A program made the translations under genes and the position numbers. Shown here piece by piece: positions 8,958-16,441 of a stretch of DNA of 64,000 nucleotides (position 1 is the first letter of the stretch; each line of letters opens with the position of its first letter). This DNA comes from Halobacteriovoraceae bacterium (GTDB lineage: Bacteria; Bdellovibrionota; Bacteriovoracia; Bacteriovoracales; Bacteriovoracaceae). Under the pieces are notes generated by a model. The model did not search any database. It worked only from the letters and a program-made list of their open reading frames with translations, and had not been told where the DNA came from. The stretch lies in contig PASN01000009.1 in assembly GCA_002711995.1 (NCBI GenBank), positions 119,019-183,018 of the forward strand, given 5' to 3'.

Positions 8958-9858
8958 GGCAATTCTAATGGTGGCATTGCTTTCAGTTGGTCCAGCAGCG
9001 GCGGAATTAGTAGAAGAAACCGAGTCCATTTCTGGTAAATATGAAATCCCTTTGGAGAGACCAGTCTTAGAAGGTCACAGGGGTGGAAATGGTGGAAACA
9101 GCATCGGATCTCAATTCAATTTGATTGCAAAAAATTCGGCAAAAGCTTGGAGGGCAATGTGTGGAGAAGAACCAGTCCCGATGTGTCAGCACCTAGAACA
9201 ATTTGAATCTTTGCTTGATAGAGAAAGCCCAAATTTCGTAACAGTTTTGGCATCCCCCACTGTTTACGCAGATGATGGACAAGAAAGAGAAGCTGTGAAC
9301 TTTTTCGGCAATCAAGGTAGAGGCACAATTGTAGTAAGTCAAAAAGCTTGGAGTGAAATGGATTCACATATTTACAAGGCCCCAGAAAGAAAAATAAACT
9401 TGGTTCTTCATGAGTACTTTTCCATCATGGGCATCGAAAGCAGCGACTTCTACGCTTTTTCAAGAGACCTATACACATTCTTTGTTCACACAGGATACGA
9501 TACTGAAAAAATCGCTAGCAACGAGGCAATGCCTAGTGCTTGCTCAATCAACTTTAAAGGAAGTGAAGACATCGCTCCAGGTTTAAACGGAAGTATAAAG
9601 TCTCACCTTTCACAACTTGGATATGAAAGTGTGGACAATTCAAAGTCTGCAAGATTTTCAATGAAGATCCGTTTAAGTTGTAGCACAAACGCCTTATTTA
9701 ACCATTCATGCTCTGTGTATACTGAGGTGGTAGACACTTTCAAAGGTGACTTTATCCATTTTGACGAACATGTTACGGGTCAAAGGTTTATTCGTAAGAA
9801 GAACTTAATAAATGACCTACATCAAGAGGCATTGAGCCAACTTAAACCATGCAATTAA
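8941..9858 (+). CDS. secreted protein coupled to the TIGR02147 gene
   Basis: A 305-residue protein with a clear signal peptide (cleavage near AAAEL, residue 21). The mature part begins with a Gly-rich stretch (GHRGGNGGN). It has HEYFSIMGIESSDFYAFS at about residues 157-174, which holds HE and a later GxE but lacks the second His of a standard HExxH protease site. Six Cys may form disulfides. Function is unknown; a degenerate gluzincin is possible. The start codon lies inside the end of the regulator gene, so expression of the two is tied together. Confidence 0.75.
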   Translation: MKSFSKAILMVALLSVGPAAAELVEETESISGKYEIPLERPVLEGHRGGNGGNSIGSQFNLIAKNSAKAWRAMCGEEPVPMCQHLEQFESLLDRESPNFVTVLASPTVYADDGQEREAVNFFGNQGRGTIVVSQKAWSEMDSHIYKAPERKINLVLHEYFSIMGIESSDFYAFSRDLYTFFVHTGYDTEKIASNEAMPSACSINFKGSEDIAPGLNGSIKSHLSQLGYESVDNSKSARFSMKIRLSCSTNALFNHSCSVYTEVVDTFKGDFIHFDEHVTGQRFIRKKNLINDLHQEALSQLKPCN

Positions 9859-9882
9859 AAAAAGCTAAAAGCTGAAACACCT

Positions 9883-9906
9883 AAAGGGCCTATCAAGGCC
9901 CTTTTT
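9883..9906 (+). terminator. rho-independent terminator after the secreted protein gene
   Basis: AAAGGGCC (9883-9890) pairs with GGCCCTTT (9897-9904) over a 6-nt loop and is followed by a T run. It lies 24 bp past the stop at 9858. Confidence 0.8.
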
Positions 9907-9986
9907 CTTTGGAAACCATGTAGAATCTAGCCGTTCCAAAATTTTAATCTCTTGTCGAAACACTTTCCACCTCTTGCTATAGCTGC

Positions 9987-10154
9987 TTAACCAAAGCTTT
10001 GTTAAAACAACATTACTGAAGAGATTGAGCTTGGGGAAGCTTGATCGAGTTTGTAAAAACACATTCAGTATTAGGGAAAGGGTATTGCCATTTGGGAGAA
10101 CTTTTTTTCATCGTTAGGGGTTAAAGGGCGTTTGCATAAACGCCCTTTTTTTTT
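9987..10154 (+). ncRNA. candidate small RNA of about 170 nt
   Basis: A perfect 11-bp stem (10123-10133 with 10138-10148, GCAT loop) followed by a long T run is an excellent terminator, yet no coding gene precedes it. A possible promoter upstream has TTGTCG (9952-9957), 17 bp, then TGCTAT (9975-9980), giving a start near 9987. The preceding terminator at 9883 isolates this interval from the upstream gene. The promoter match is only moderate and no known RNA family is recognised. Confidence 0.3.
10123..10154 (+). terminator. strong orphan rho-independent terminator
   Basis: AAAGGGCGTTT (10123-10133) pairs perfectly with AAACGCCCTTT (10138-10148) over a 4-nt loop, with T continuing to 10154. 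No ORF ends nearby on the plus strand. Confidence 0.8.
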
Positions 10155-10227
10155 GCCTAATTTTCGGATTGTAATTTTTAAATGTTCCAAAATTCTCTTC
10201 CCTTTTTGAAACGCATTTTGAAACACT

Positions 10228-10296
10228 GTGTTCATTTTCATGGAACACGACCCCGCAGTGCGCTAAAACGTGTTCAGGGAAAAACAGGGAAACACG
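10228..10296 (+). ncRNA. structured element of alternating complementary segments
   Basis: GTGTTC (10228-10233), GAACACG (10243-10249), CGTGTTC (10269-10275) and AACACG (10291-10296) can pair 1-2, 2-3 or 3-4, so at least two alternative hairpin sets exist. CACT/AGTG can extend the first. The order resembles a switchable leader or a structured small RNA upstream of the ROK kinase. It could also be clustered protein-binding sites. Confidence 0.35.
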
Positions 10297-10361
10297 AGAG
10301 AGAGAGAACAAGGGAAAAAGGGAGAGCTAAAGATCGTTGTAAATTCAGGGATTTAAAGTTC

Positions 10362-10395
10362 AAAGGCCAAACGCAAGTTTGGCCTTTCCTATTTT
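10362..10395 (+). terminator. hairpin with GCAA tetraloop, probable terminator or attenuator
   Basis: AAAGGCCAAAC (10362-10372) pairs perfectly with GTTTGGCCTTT (10377-10387) around GCAA. The following bases are only partly T-rich (CCTATTTT), so termination may be incomplete. It stands 88 bp before the ROK kinase start and could act as an attenuator for it, or end a small RNA from the preceding 200 bp. Confidence 0.55.
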
Positions 10396-10474
10396 GGGGT
10401 ATCAGCTTTATATATATGAATTGGTTTATTTTTTATTTCATGGCTGAGAGTATTAAATAGTCCAAGGAGATAAA

Positions 10475-11383
10475 ATGAAACAGCACGCTATTGGAATAGA
10501 CATTGGAGGAACCAACACAAAGATCGCCATTGTCAATTCTTCAGGCAAAGTGGAAGCATTCAATGCTTTCTCAACCAAAGGGCCCTCAAATTTTGAGCTA
10601 TTTTCAGACAAGGTGTTTGAAGTTTCAAAGAATCTCCTAGCCGAACTTAACTTAGGTATTAAGGACGTTAAAGGAGTTGGTGTGGGTGCCCCTAACGGTA
10701 ACTATATTAGCGGTAAAATTGTTAATCCCCCAAACTTAAAACAATGGGGAACGGTGGATCTTACAGGCCCGTTTAAAGAAAGATTTGGCACTGAGGTTTA
10801 TCTAGACAATGATGCAAATGTTGCGGCCTTGGGCGAAGGTAAATGGGGCAAAGGGAAAGATAAAAAGGACTTTGTAGTGGTTACCCTAGGCACAGGCATT
10901 GGTACCGGAGTGATTGTCAACAACCAGCTAGTTAGGGGTGGAAATGGACTTGCTGGAGAGGGAGGTCATATATCTATAGACTTCCAAGGTCGCAGGTGTG
11001 GATGTGGAGGACTAGGCCACCTAGAGATGTATGGCTCAGTTCAAGGAATTAAAACAACCGTGTTGGAACATTTGGGAAAAGAATTAAGCTTTAAGGAGAT
11101 CTCCGAAGGATATAAGGCCCAAGACAATGAGATGGTTGAAGTTATTACTATTACGGCCGATTACCTTGGAAGAGGTCTTTCCACTATGGCCGCTCTATTA
11201 AGTCCACAGGCCTTCATACTTGCTGGCGGTGTCTCGACTCTTGGCCAAAGTTTTACAGTGCTAGTGAAAGAGTCACTGGACAAGTACGTCTTCCCTACCT
11301 TCAAAGGTGACATCGCCGTTGAACTATCAGAAATTTCTCAAGGTGAAGGGGCCGTGCTTGGCGCCGCCGCTTTGGTTCTTTAG
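10475..11383 (+). CDS. ROK-family sugar kinase (glucokinase-like)
   Basis: A 302-residue cytoplasmic protein. The phosphate-binding GIDIGGTNTK is at residues 7-16, the catalytic segment LDNDAN at about 110-115, and a second nucleotide motif, TLGTGIGTG, near 137. The ROK zinc site is read as GHISIDFQGRRCGCGGLGHLE, with His165, Cys175 and Cys177; the usual third Cys is His182. ROK kinases phosphorylate glucose, N-acetylglucosamine or related sugars; which one cannot be told here. AAGGAG precedes the ATG. The stop lies 2 bp from the convergent Usp gene. Confidence 0.88.
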   Translation: MKQHAIGIDIGGTNTKIAIVNSSGKVEAFNAFSTKGPSNFELFSDKVFEVSKNLLAELNLGIKDVKGVGVGAPNGNYISGKIVNPPNLKQWGTVDLTGPFKERFGTEVYLDNDANVAALGEGKWGKGKDKKDFVVVTLGTGIGTGVIVNNQLVRGGNGLAGEGGHISIDFQGRRCGCGGLGHLEMYGSVQGIKTTVLEHLGKELSFKEISEGYKAQDNEMVEVITITADYLGRGLSTMAALLSPQAFILAGGVSTLGQSFTVLVKESLDKYVFPTFKGDIAVELSEISQGEGAVLGAAALVL

Positions 11384-11385
11384 CT

Positions 11386-12297
11386 TTACTTGGCCACAAG
11401 GATCGAACACGGTGATTTTTTGATTAACGCAGAAGCCACACTTCCTAGGAACAACTCTTTAATTTTTCCTCTCATGTGAGAACCCATTAAAACAAGGTCT
11501 ATATTCTCTTGTTGAATGTATTCCACTAATTTATCACTGACGCTTCCCTTCTTATCCAGAATTGTGGAAGCGGCCACATCAACGCCCGCGCTCTTCAGCT
11601 CATCTGCTCGTCTGGCAAGCTTCTTTTCAAAGTCATGAATGTTTTCAGTGATAAGCTCTTCTATTTTTTGTGTCAGTTCTCCTGTGGGAGTTTCAGGACT
11701 TTGATAGCCTTGATAGTAGCAAGGCACAATGTTCACGATATGAGTTTTACATTTAAATTTTTTGTGAAGGATTTTAGCCCAGTCCAAGGCCTGGTCACAG
11801 TGATGAGAAAAGTCATAGGCAACCATTATGTTTTTAGGCCGAGTGGCCTGTTCATTTTTAACGATCATCAAAGAGCAGGGTGATTTATGAATAAGCTCCT
11901 CTGTCACAGTCCCAAGAAACAGTTCTCTAAGGGTTCTTTTAGGGTTGTAACCCAGTAACAACAAATCTGCTTGATTCTCCTTAACTTCTTCCAAAAGGAC
12001 GTCAGCTCCGTCACCTGGCCTTGACTCATAAGCAACTTCGACACCTTCGAGATCTCCAAATTGCTCAAGCTCTTCTTTAATTGTTTTATCATTGGCGGCA
12101 AGTATATTTTTAGAATAGGACTCAAAGGCTTCAGGATCAAAGTGAACTAAGGCTCCATCTAAGGCGGTGGCGTCGGCAAGTTTTTCAGCATGTAGGGTCA
12201 GCACCTTTTTGCCAAATGCTTTGGCCCAAGCAAGAGAAGTTTTAAGAAGGTTAAAACTGTTCCCTCGTAAATCTTCTCCCACAACAAATTGTCCCAT
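11386..12297 (-). CDS. tandem universal stress protein (two UspA domains)
   Basis: A 303-residue cytoplasmic protein made of two Usp domains. Each ends with the nucleotide-binding signature: LLLGYNPKRTLRELFLGTVTEELIHKSPCSLMIVK in the first and LVLMGSHMRGKIKELFLGSVASALIKKSPCSILVAK in the second. The G-x2-R-x9-G pattern is visible in the second domain (GSHMRG then GSVASALI), and both end in SPCS followed by the final strand, as in ATP-binding Usp proteins. It faces the hsp20 gene across a 149-bp divergent gap, so the two may share stress control. Confidence 0.92.
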   Translation of the reverse strand: MGQFVVGEDLRGNSFNLLKTSLAWAKAFGKKVLTLHAEKLADATALDGALVHFDPEAFESYSKNILAANDKTIKEELEQFGDLEGVEVAYESRPGDGADVLLEEVKENQADLLLLGYNPKRTLRELFLGTVTEELIHKSPCSLMIVKNEQATRPKNIMVAYDFSHHCDQALDWAKILHKKFKCKTHIVNIVPCYYQGYQSPETPTGELTQKIEELITENIHDFEKKLARRADELKSAGVDVAASTILDKKGSVSDKLVEYIQQENIDLVLMGSHMRGKIKELFLGSVASALIKKSPCSILVAK

Positions 12298-12446
12298 TTG
12301 AACCTCCTACTCTGTGGTTAAAATTTTTATACATCCTATTAGTAATGACAATTAGCGACATCTTATACGGCCGTTTACGTTCACGCTTTAGGACCTTAAA
12401 ATTAGAACACAAAGAAGTTTAAAACTTGAATGCACAAGGAGGTTTT

Positions 12447-12917
12447 ATGGACTTCACACCAAATAGAAGAAGAGGTGACTACCCTTCAAGAGGTAAGATT
12501 CCTGCCAAGAGCGGAGATGTATGGTCTGCTTTTGATGACTTTTTCAACTCTCGTTTTTCTGACTTGCCATCCACCAATGAATTAAACAACTTCAATCCAG
12601 AGGTGAATATCAAAGAGACTGACGACGCCTATATTGTGGAAGCTGAATTGGCAGGTCTTTAAAGGGATGAGATAGACATCGAACTTAGAGACGATCAATT
12701 GATCTTAAAGGGAGAGAAAAAAAGCTTCAAAGAAGATGATAAAGATAATTACTATCATATGGAAAGACGCTACGGAAGCTTTTACCGTTCAATTCCTATG
12801 GACGCTGACATTGATGAAAACAAGTGTGACGCCAATTACAATGATGGACTTTTAACGATTAAGGTCAAAAAGAAAGAGGGAAAGAAAAGTAAAAGCAAAA
12901 AAATAAATATCCAATAA
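12447..12917 (+). pseudogene. Hsp20-family small heat-shock protein, interrupted by an in-frame stop
   Basis: AAGGAGG (12436-12442) and ATG 12447 give a sound start, and the frame runs to TAA at 12915-12917. That is 156 codons, the usual Hsp20 length. The alpha-crystallin domain starts at NFNPEVNIKETDDAYIVEAELAGL, then TAA (12660-12662) falls exactly where Lys is expected. The same frame continues as RDEIDIELRDDQLILKGEKK and through GSFYRSIPMDADI to the conserved end. One base change (TAA for AAA) restores the chaperone. It is either a fresh nonsense mutation, a sequence error, or read-through; restart within the domain would not yield a working chaperone. Confidence 0.85.
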
Positions 12918-12918
12918 C

Positions 12919-12944
12919 AACAAGGCCGCGAAAGCGGCTTTGTT
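12919..12944. terminator. bidirectional terminator between hsp20 and the CoA-binding gene
   Basis: AACAAGGCCGC (12919-12929) pairs with GCGGCTTTGTT (12934-12944) around a GAAA tetraloop with one G-T wobble. It serves the convergent genes on both sides. Confidence 0.75.
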
Positions 12945-13302
12945 AAAATGTTCCAGTGTTTAGCATAACAAGAACACATCCACTCACGACCCTAATGCCA
13001 GAGTCCTTGAGCTCTTGGTAGATCTCAGGGTTTTCCGCACCTGGGTTAAAGATGACTCTTTTTGGGCCAAGAGACTTTATATCATCCACCAATTTACTTG
13101 ATATTCCTGAGTTCACATACATTGCCAAAGTGTCGACTTTTTCACCTATCTCGTTGAGGGAACTAAAAACTTTTTGACCATCGATTTCCTTTAACCTCGG
13201 GTGAACCAACTTAGTGGAATGTCCATGTTCCTCCAAAAGCTTCATGGCCTTATAGGAATATCTTGATGCAACATCAGATGCGCCGAGGATTGCAACGTTC
13301 AT
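12943..13302 (-). CDS. CoA-binding domain protein (YccU type)
   Basis: A 119-residue single-domain protein with a Rossmann-like fold: VAILGASDVASRYSYKAMKLL at the start, the LVHPRL...EIDGQKVFSSL segment, and KRVIFNPGAENPEIYQ with GIRVVSGCVLVML at the end. This is the pattern of stand-alone CoA_binding_2 proteins, whose cellular role is unknown. AGGAG lies just before the ATG. Its first 29 bases overlap the end of the small 13274-13444 gene, suggesting coupling. Confidence 0.85.
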   Translation of the reverse strand: MNVAILGASDVASRYSYKAMKLLEEHGHSTKLVHPRLKEIDGQKVFSSLNEIGEKVDTLAMYVNSGISSKLVDDIKSLGPKRVIFNPGAENPEIYQELKDSGIRVVSGCVLVMLNTGTF

Positions 13303-13444
13303 TACTTTTCTCCTGCTTTGTTAGGATGCGTTTCTTACTGGCCGACTTTTTATATTTGAATTGAAAAATGTTCTCCCCTATTGGACTTAGTTTGCCCTGA
13401 GAGTTGACTGTAAAGGCCGTTTTTAGTCTTTTACCGACGATCAT
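13274..13444 (-). CDS. small basic hypothetical protein (56 residues)
   Basis: ATG 13444 is preceded by a near-perfect ribosome site (AAGGAGGAG), which is the main evidence that this is a gene. The product is highly basic (KRLKTAF, KYKKSASKKR, NPRRI), with no signal peptide and no recognised family. It ends inside the start of the CoA-binding gene. The longer frame from 13483 lacks a ribosome site and is rejected. It could be a nucleic-acid- or ribosome-binding peptide, on composition alone. Confidence 0.55.
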   Translation of the reverse strand: MIVGKRLKTAFTVNSQGKLSPIGENIFQFKYKKSASKKRILTKQEKSNERCNPRRI

Positions 13445-13530
13445 AATCTCCTCCTTACAGCTAATATGGTAAAGAGTTTTCAAATGGCAAGAGGTAGGCC
13501 TTAAATAACAGCTACTTGTCTTACAAAAAT

Positions 13531-13605
13531 TTAGAAGCTCATTAAAAATTCAACGAGCAGTCCGACAGCCAAGAACAGACCGACAGAAAAGGAAATTCCT
13601 TTCAT
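13531..13605 (-). CDS. 24-residue single-span membrane peptide
   Basis: ATG 13605 follows a very strong ribosome site (GAAGGAGGAGG). The ORF encodes MKGISFSVGLFLAVGLLVEF then LMSF and stops with TAA at 13531-13533. After a Lys it is almost wholly hydrophobic with one Glu, the shape of a small regulatory membrane peptide. It is the first gene of a likely operon with the 56-residue protein (86 bp downstream) and the CoA-binding gene. No family is recognised. Confidence 0.6.
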   Translation of the reverse strand: MKGISFSVGLFLAVGLLVEFLMSF

Positions 13606-13727
13606 TAGACCTCCTCCTTCAGTTTAAACAATTCCGGTAGGATTAAAAACTAAAATTACGCTTTGCAAGGAATTATCTAAAAAACATTCATAGATTATTG
13701 ATTTTAGTCAATTTTTAAGGCAATTTA

Positions 13728-14735
13728 ATGCCCATGACTCACAGCACACTAAGCTCTTATTCAGATGACGAAATCTTGTCCATGAGGATCAAGGACTTGC
13801 CACTGGACAGCAGACCACTATTTGATGGTCAATTGTCAAAATTGCGAAGCGAGCTCAAGCGAAGAGGAATAGAATGGATGCCACATGTCTGGCCTTCCGA
13901 AGAGTGGTTCTCGCCTGATGGAGTCGGTGGATTTGCCTTTCCATTCACTCTTCTAGACTCAAAACTAATCAAACTTGAAAAAAAGCATGTTGGCCTTTCA
14001 GAAGGATCTAATGAAAAAGAATTCTTGAAGCTTATCAGACACGAATGTGCCCATGCGCTCGACAACGCGTTTCATCTTAGAAAAATTAAAAGCCGCCAGA
14101 GAGTTTTTGGATTAAGTTCCACTCCTTATCCGAGTTACTATATTCCCAAACAAAATTCTAGAGAATATGTAAAACACCTTCCACAAGGCTACGCTCAGGC
14201 GCACCCAGAAGAAGATTGGGCCGAAACATTTGCGGTTTGGCTCACTCCCAAAAATCAATGGAAAAAGAAATATGCCAATTGGCCAGCACTTGAAAAACTT
14301 ATGCTGGTAGACAATGTTATGGACAATCTAAGAGGACTCTCTCCCAAGATTAATCGCAAGGACACTCCTCTACACTTCAAAGACGACGAAAGAACTGTAA
14401 GGGAGTACTTTTCTTGGAGAAAGAAATCCTTAGGTCTTCGTCAGAGAAACTTTTATGAAAATAAGGTTAATGAACTTTTCTCAATTCAAGGAAGAAAACA
14501 CGCCAATGAGGTTTTCAAAAGGTATGAATCCATCATCTGCTCCAAGCTTGTAAAAAGAAGCGGTATTGATAGAAATGTGGCCAAGCTCATGATTAAAGAA
14601 CTGAAACAAGAGTGCAAATCCAAAAACTATCATTTAAAATATTCTTCAATTAAAACAAAAAGAGCTGTTGAGGATGTGCTTGCCGCGCATTCAGCTGACT
14701 TTCTTAAAAAGAAAAGACATCGAGTTTTCATGTGA
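13728..14735 (+). CDS. putative zinc metallopeptidase (gluzincin type)
   Basis: A 335-residue protein without a signal peptide. HECAHALDNAF at residues 105-115 gives the HExxH zinc site, and HPEEDWAETFAVW at about 159-171 supplies the downstream Glu (Glu166), the layout of the family annotated as putative zinc-binding metallopeptidase. The C-terminal 120 residues are basic and helical. It overlaps the following ATP-grasp gene by 3 bp (GTGA), so the two products very likely work together, for example in making and trimming a peptide or peptidoglycan-like product. The substrate is unknown. Confidence 0.8.
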   Translation: MPMTHSTLSSYSDDEILSMRIKDLPLDSRPLFDGQLSKLRSELKRRGIEWMPHVWPSEEWFSPDGVGGFAFPFTLLDSKLIKLEKKHVGLSEGSNEKEFLKLIRHECAHALDNAFHLRKIKSRQRVFGLSSTPYPSYYIPKQNSREYVKHLPQGYAQAHPEEDWAETFAVWLTPKNQWKKKYANWPALEKLMLVDNVMDNLRGLSPKINRKDTPLHFKDDERTVREYFSWRKKSLGLRQRNFYENKVNELFSIQGRKHANEVFKRYESIICSKLVKRSGIDRNVAKLMIKELKQECKSKNYHLKYSSIKTKRAVEDVLAAHSADFLKKKRHRVFM

Positions 14736-15739
14736 AAAATGTTTTAGCGATTATGCATAAAAGCCTCATACCTCCCGAAGGCTTTAAGAAAGAAGAGATT
14801 GATAGGTTTAAAACACCTTGGGTCACCGAGGCCGATGTGATCATGGCGTTGAAAGAGCTCGGTCATACAGTTACAACATTGGGCATTGATGAGGAGATCA
14901 CTCCATTAGTGGCGTCAATAAAAAACCAAAAACCAGATTTAGTCTTCAACATGCTTGAACAATTTAACAATGACCCTGCAATGGACTATCACATTGTGAC
15001 CTTGCTTGAACTCCATCAGGCCACCTACACAGGTTGCAATCCAAAAGGTCTGTTAATTGCAAGAGATAAAGCGCTCGCAAAAAAGATATTAAAGTTTCAC
15101 AAGATAGCCACCCCCAACTTTTTCACGATCAAAAAAGGTAAAAAGCTTCGCAGTCACAAAGGACTTAGATTCCCTCTTATTGTAAAGTGCGCATCTGAAG
15201 AAGCAAGCTATGGCATAGCTCAGGCCAGTGTGGTTCACAATCTTCAAAAGCTTCAAGAGCGTGTTGACTACATCCAGAATGAATTGGCCCAGGATGTGCT
15301 GGTTGAAGAGTTCATTGAGGGTAAAGAGATCTACGTGGGAGTCATCGGAAATAAAAGACTTAAAGTCCTACCTGCTTGGGAACTCGTTTACAAGAATGTG
15401 GAAAAACCCGAGAAGGAAATTTACACGGAAAGGGCCAAGTGGAATGAAAAATATAGAAACAGAAAAGGCATAGACCACGCAAAAGCGGACATATCACAAG
15501 AGTTAGAAAAGAAAATTCAAAAAGTCGCCAAGAAGGTCTACAAGGTTCTAAACCTTAGTGGTTATGCCAGAATAGACTTTAGGATTGGAAACGATGAAAA
15601 AATTCATGTTCTGGAGGCAAATCCCAATCCAAACATATCCAGTGATGATGAGTTTGCCGAAAGCGCTAAGTACAGTGGAATAACCTACCCAGAACTTATA
15701 AAAAGTTTAATAGGCGCAGGTCAAAAACCTAATAGCTAG
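14732..15739 (+). CDS. ATP-grasp ligase, D-alanine--D-alanine ligase-like
   Basis: A 335-residue protein starting at GTG 14732, which overlaps the peptidase stop. The ATP-grasp domain shows FPLIVKCASEEASYGI (phosphate loop), VLVEEFIEGKEIYVGVIG and the Mg-binding RIDFRIGNDEKIHVLEANPNPN. The N-terminal part has a D-Ala-D-Ala ligase-like lead-in (DLVFNMLEQFNND, TYTGCNPKGLLIARDKALAKKIL). It joins an amino acid or carboxylate to an amine using ATP. Because it travels with a peptidase rather than mur genes, a specialised ligase is more likely than the housekeeping Ddl. Confidence 0.85.
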   Translation: MKNVLAIMHKSLIPPEGFKKEEIDRFKTPWVTEADVIMALKELGHTVTTLGIDEEITPLVASIKNQKPDLVFNMLEQFNNDPAMDYHIVTLLELHQATYTGCNPKGLLIARDKALAKKILKFHKIATPNFFTIKKGKKLRSHKGLRFPLIVKCASEEASYGIAQASVVHNLQKLQERVDYIQNELAQDVLVEEFIEGKEIYVGVIGNKRLKVLPAWELVYKNVEKPEKEIYTERAKWNEKYRNRKGIDHAKADISQELEKKIQKVAKKVYKVLNLSGYARIDFRIGNDEKIHVLEANPNPNISSDDEFAESAKYSGITYPELIKSLIGAGQKPNS

Positions 15740-16441
15740 CTACCATTGTATTTCTTCTTTATTTCTAAAAAATTTCCCACTCGGCGGCTCATTCATGGTC
15801 GCGAGCCAAACAGGAGTTCTTGCCCCTTCCTCAGGGCTTAGTGGAGCCTTCTCTCCTCCTAGATCAGTTCGAACCCAGCCAGGACAGACAGAGTTCACAG
15901 AGATCCCGCTACTATTCAATTCCGCATGGAGAATTTTAGTCAATGCATTAAGAGCACTCTTGCTCATTCTGTATGCGGCCCATCCTCCTTCCATTTCACT
16001 CAAGGAACCCATGCCGGATGAAATGTTAATAATTCGACCTTTTCCATTTTCTTTCATTAATGGTGCGATGGCCTGTGACATAATCAAAGCGCCAACAGTA
16101 TTCACTTCGAAGGTCTTTGAAACGATTACTGGATCAACATTCAAAACACTATTTTGACCTTCCCCACTGTCTAGCATGACACCGGCATTGTTAATTAGGA
16201 CATCCAAGTAGTCGTGTTCATCTTTTATCCTCGCCACAGCATCTTTGATAGTTGCGCTTTTTGTCACATCAATTTCAATAGGTTTTACGTTTAATCCTTC
16301 TTGCACAAGGCCTTCACAAACCTTTGAACCCTTTTCGAGATCACGCACCCCCATATAAACAATATGGCCTTTCGCCGCAAGCGTTTTAACGATTGCAAGA
16401 CCTAATCCCCTATTGCCTCCTGTGACCAATGATACTGTCAT
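15740..16441 (-). CDS. short-chain dehydrogenase/reductase
   Basis: A 233-residue classical SDR. The cofactor motif TGGNRGLG is near residue 7, NNAGVM near 90, the catalytic Ser in NISSGMGSL, and YRMSK holds the Tyr and Lys. Late VCPGWVRTDLGG is typical of carbonyl-reductase-like SDRs. A basic residue after the Gly-rich loop would favour NADPH. The substrate is unknown. The gene is immediately convergent with the ATP-grasp gene (no gap) and divergent from ftsH. Confidence 0.92.
   Translation of the reverse strand: MTVSLVTGGNRGLGLAIVKTLAAKGHIVYMGVRDLEKGSKVCEGLVQEGLNVKPIEIDVTKSATIKDAVARIKDEHDYLDVLINNAGVMLDSGEGQNSVLNVDPVIVSKTFEVNTVGALIMSQAIAPLMKENGKGRIINISSGMGSLSEMEGGWAAYRMSKSALNALTKILHAELNSSGISVNSVCPGWVRTDLGGEKAPLSPEEGARTPVWLATMNEPPSGKFFRNKEEIQW

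Larger units (their letters stand above)
9859..10474. other. 616-bp gene-free region with three hairpins
   Basis: No convincing protein-coding frame is seen on either strand. The stretch holds a terminator after the secreted protein gene (9883), a second very strong terminator with no gene in front of it (10123), a run of mutually complementary short segments (10228-10296), a purine-rich tract (10276-10326) and a third hairpin (10362). It is best read as one or two small-RNA genes plus the ROK-kinase leader. No match to 6S, SRP, tmRNA or RNase P signature motifs could be found by eye. Confidence 0.6.

Noticed and set aside
9987-10154. 6S, SRP, tmRNA or RNase P RNA
   Set aside because: None of the characteristic conserved motifs of these RNAs was found by eye.
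10182-10296. SOS-type (LexA) box array in GTTC/GAAC repeats
   Set aside because: Spacings (9, 19 and 15 bp) are unequal and do not fit the GAAC-N4-GTTC pattern; RNA pairing fits better.
9865-10311. Minus-strand ORFs in the same gap
   Set aside because: No ribosome sites, and both cross terminator hairpins.
10182-10460. Plus-strand ORF of 92 residues across the hairpin region
   Set aside because: It runs through two hairpins, has biased GA-rich codons and no ribosome site; the DNA-level symmetry explains the region better.
13445-13483. Upstream extension of the 56-residue ORF to a start at 13483
   Set aside because: No ribosome site before that start, whereas ATG 13444 has AAGGAGG at the right distance.
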